The translations under genes and the position numbers were made by a program. From the NCBI GenBank assembly GCA_003339415.1, contig PDHQ01000030.1:10109-74108 (forward strand): a DNA stretch of 64,000 bases, given 5' to 3'. The notes below the pieces were generated by a model, which saw nothing but the letters and a program-made list of their open reading frames with translations, was not told the DNA's origin and did no database searches. Each line of letters starts with the position of its first letter. Position 1 is the first letter of the stretch. Shown one piece after another: positions 63,030 through 64,000 of this stretch. This DNA is from Ophiocordyceps camponoti-saundersi (nom. inval.). Lineage: Eukaryota; Ascomycota; Sordariomycetes; Hypocreales; Ophiocordycipitaceae.

Positions 63030-63755
63030 TCACAGCAGGGCGAAGCCGGCAAACAAGAATGTCAACACCACAGCCATTCCGTACGTGCGTCCGACCTCGA
63101 GCGTCACGCCGGCGCCCTTGCTGTCGCTCTTGGAACCCCCGGGTCCGTCCGTGAAAATGGTGTTGGCGTCATCGGTCGCACTAGGTGTCGACATGGTGCT
63201 CGTCGTCCCATTGCCCTTCTTGGGAGCCGTAGCCCCACACGGGTGGTCTTCGCGGCATTTGCCCTGGCATCTGTGAAGTCGTTAGCCACAGACGAGAGTG
63301 CTGACAAAAAGGAAAACCCTCACTCGTTGTCGCCGTTGCACTTCTTCACGCACTGATTTCCCCATTCTTGGCAGATGAAGTAAGGTAGCGTCAACGTATA
63401 CTCGGAAATGTTGGGCCGCTGGTTATTGCCACAGAGGCAGCCGTATGTGAGTTGTTTCTGTCGACGGCGTTAGTAAACAGCTCCAGCTCAGACAAGCTTG
63501 CGACGTACAGGATCGCACTCGTTGATCAGTGTCGTCCTAGGCTCCATCTGTTGACATATGAGGGGGCATGTGTTCTTCTCGTCGGCACACCACGCCTCTG
63601 AAATGCCGTCAGCCATTATCAGCAGGTTTAGCACATAGCAGCTGCTCACGTCTAGTACTCATAGGTACGCTGGAAGGGTCGACAGAGAGGTCGGCCCGCG
63701 CCAGGGCGGAAAATGCAGCCACAGCAGCCATGACGGTCGACCGCAGAGACGGCAT
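63030..63755 (-). CDS. Cysteine-rich GPI-anchor-type surface protein
   Basis: CDS complement(63030..63270, 63324..63457, 63509..63597, 63650..63755), 189 residues, four exons with short GT-AG introns (51 to 53 bp). Signal peptide at about 1-22 (MAAVAAFSALARADLS). The middle domain has cysteines in AWCADEKNTCPLICQQM, GCLCGNNQRP, LPYFICQEWGNQCVKKC and CQGKCREDHPC. This N-P-Y-F-I-C pattern is typical of a family of small fungal secreted proteins (DUF7707 type, from memory). A Ser/Thr/Gly-rich spacer leads to a C-terminal hydrophobic tail (VVLTFLFAGFALL), which fits a GPI signal with the small residues before it. Function is unknown; it is likely in the cell wall or plasma membrane. The ATG at 63755 precedes the hydrophobic stretch by only a few residues. 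Confidence 0.8.
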
Positions 63756-64000
63756 CGTGATGTTGTTGGGAGGGGGAATGCGTTGAATAGTAAACAGTGA
63801 GAACCACGATGGTGGTGGCTCAATATGACAAAAGAAACAGTGAGATTGCAGCTACACCGACAAGTCGTACAGTTAGCGTCTTGTTTGCGTGCGGCTGGCA
63901 GAGCTGGCAGCTATTCGGACCGGGCCGGCCCAATGCAGCGTAGGTGGTGGAAAGGGACGAGGAGTGAGGGATGCAGGACTCACCGAGCGACTAGAGGTGA
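63756..64000. other. 5' flank of surface-protein gene
   Basis: No gene is seen in the last 245 bp. It is the likely promoter of the minus-strand gene ending at 63755. Confidence 0.5.

Overview
The window is nuclear DNA of a filamentous ascomycete. Genes are spaced 0.2 to 1.5 kb apart, carry 47 to 156 bp introns, and encode typical Pezizomycotina proteins (Rcf1, Swc3, Rtc5, Nmt1, Gpi14/PIG-M, Swp1, Erg9, Ccc1-type transporter). The one large transposon shows the C-to-T/G-to-A decay expected of repeat-induced point mutation (RIP). A Sordariomycete, perhaps of Hypocreales, is my guess; I cannot fix the species.

Layout. 1-11 kb: a low-complexity coiled-coil protein, a membrane-anchored cytochrome b5-fold protein, a Caj1-type DnaJ protein, a UDP-rhamnose-type epimerase/reductase, a MITE-like element and a processive family 2 glycosyltransferase. 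11.6-17.5 kb: a complete but RIP-dead Ty1/Copia retrotransposon with 138 bp LTRs. 17.5-25 kb: microsatellite-rich DNA, a nucleotide-sugar dehydrogenase, squalene synthase and a secreted subtilisin. 25-28.6 kb: gene-poor DNA with an N gap and poly-G runs that look like sequencing artefacts. 28.6-39 kb: a small cysteine-rich secreted protein, an F-box protein, PIG-M mannosyltransferase, a TRAX homologue, an alpha/beta-hydrolase without a nucleophile serine, and a vacuolar iron transporter. 39-64 kb: a ZZ/EF-hand protein, Rcf1, Rtc5, an ABHD12-type hydrolase, Swc3, N-myristoyltransferase, another hydrolase, Swp1 of the oligosaccharyltransferase, glutaminyl cyclase, GDP-mannose transporter, choline/ethanolamine phosphotransferase and a GPI-anchor-type surface protein.

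Most genes are housekeeping and unrelated. The candidate system is at 7.0-21.0 kb: an NDP-sugar epimerase/reductase, a hyaluronan/cellulose-synthase-like glycosyltransferase and a UDP-sugar dehydrogenase lie next to each other with only repeats between them. Together they could make an activated deoxysugar and a uronic acid and polymerise sugar across the membrane. I propose a surface or extracellular polysaccharide locus, later split by the Copia insertion. This is inference from gene content and has not been tested.

I derived exon boundaries by reading splice signals and checking that the frame and the conserved protein sequence continue across each junction. Three introns need a GC donor instead of GT.
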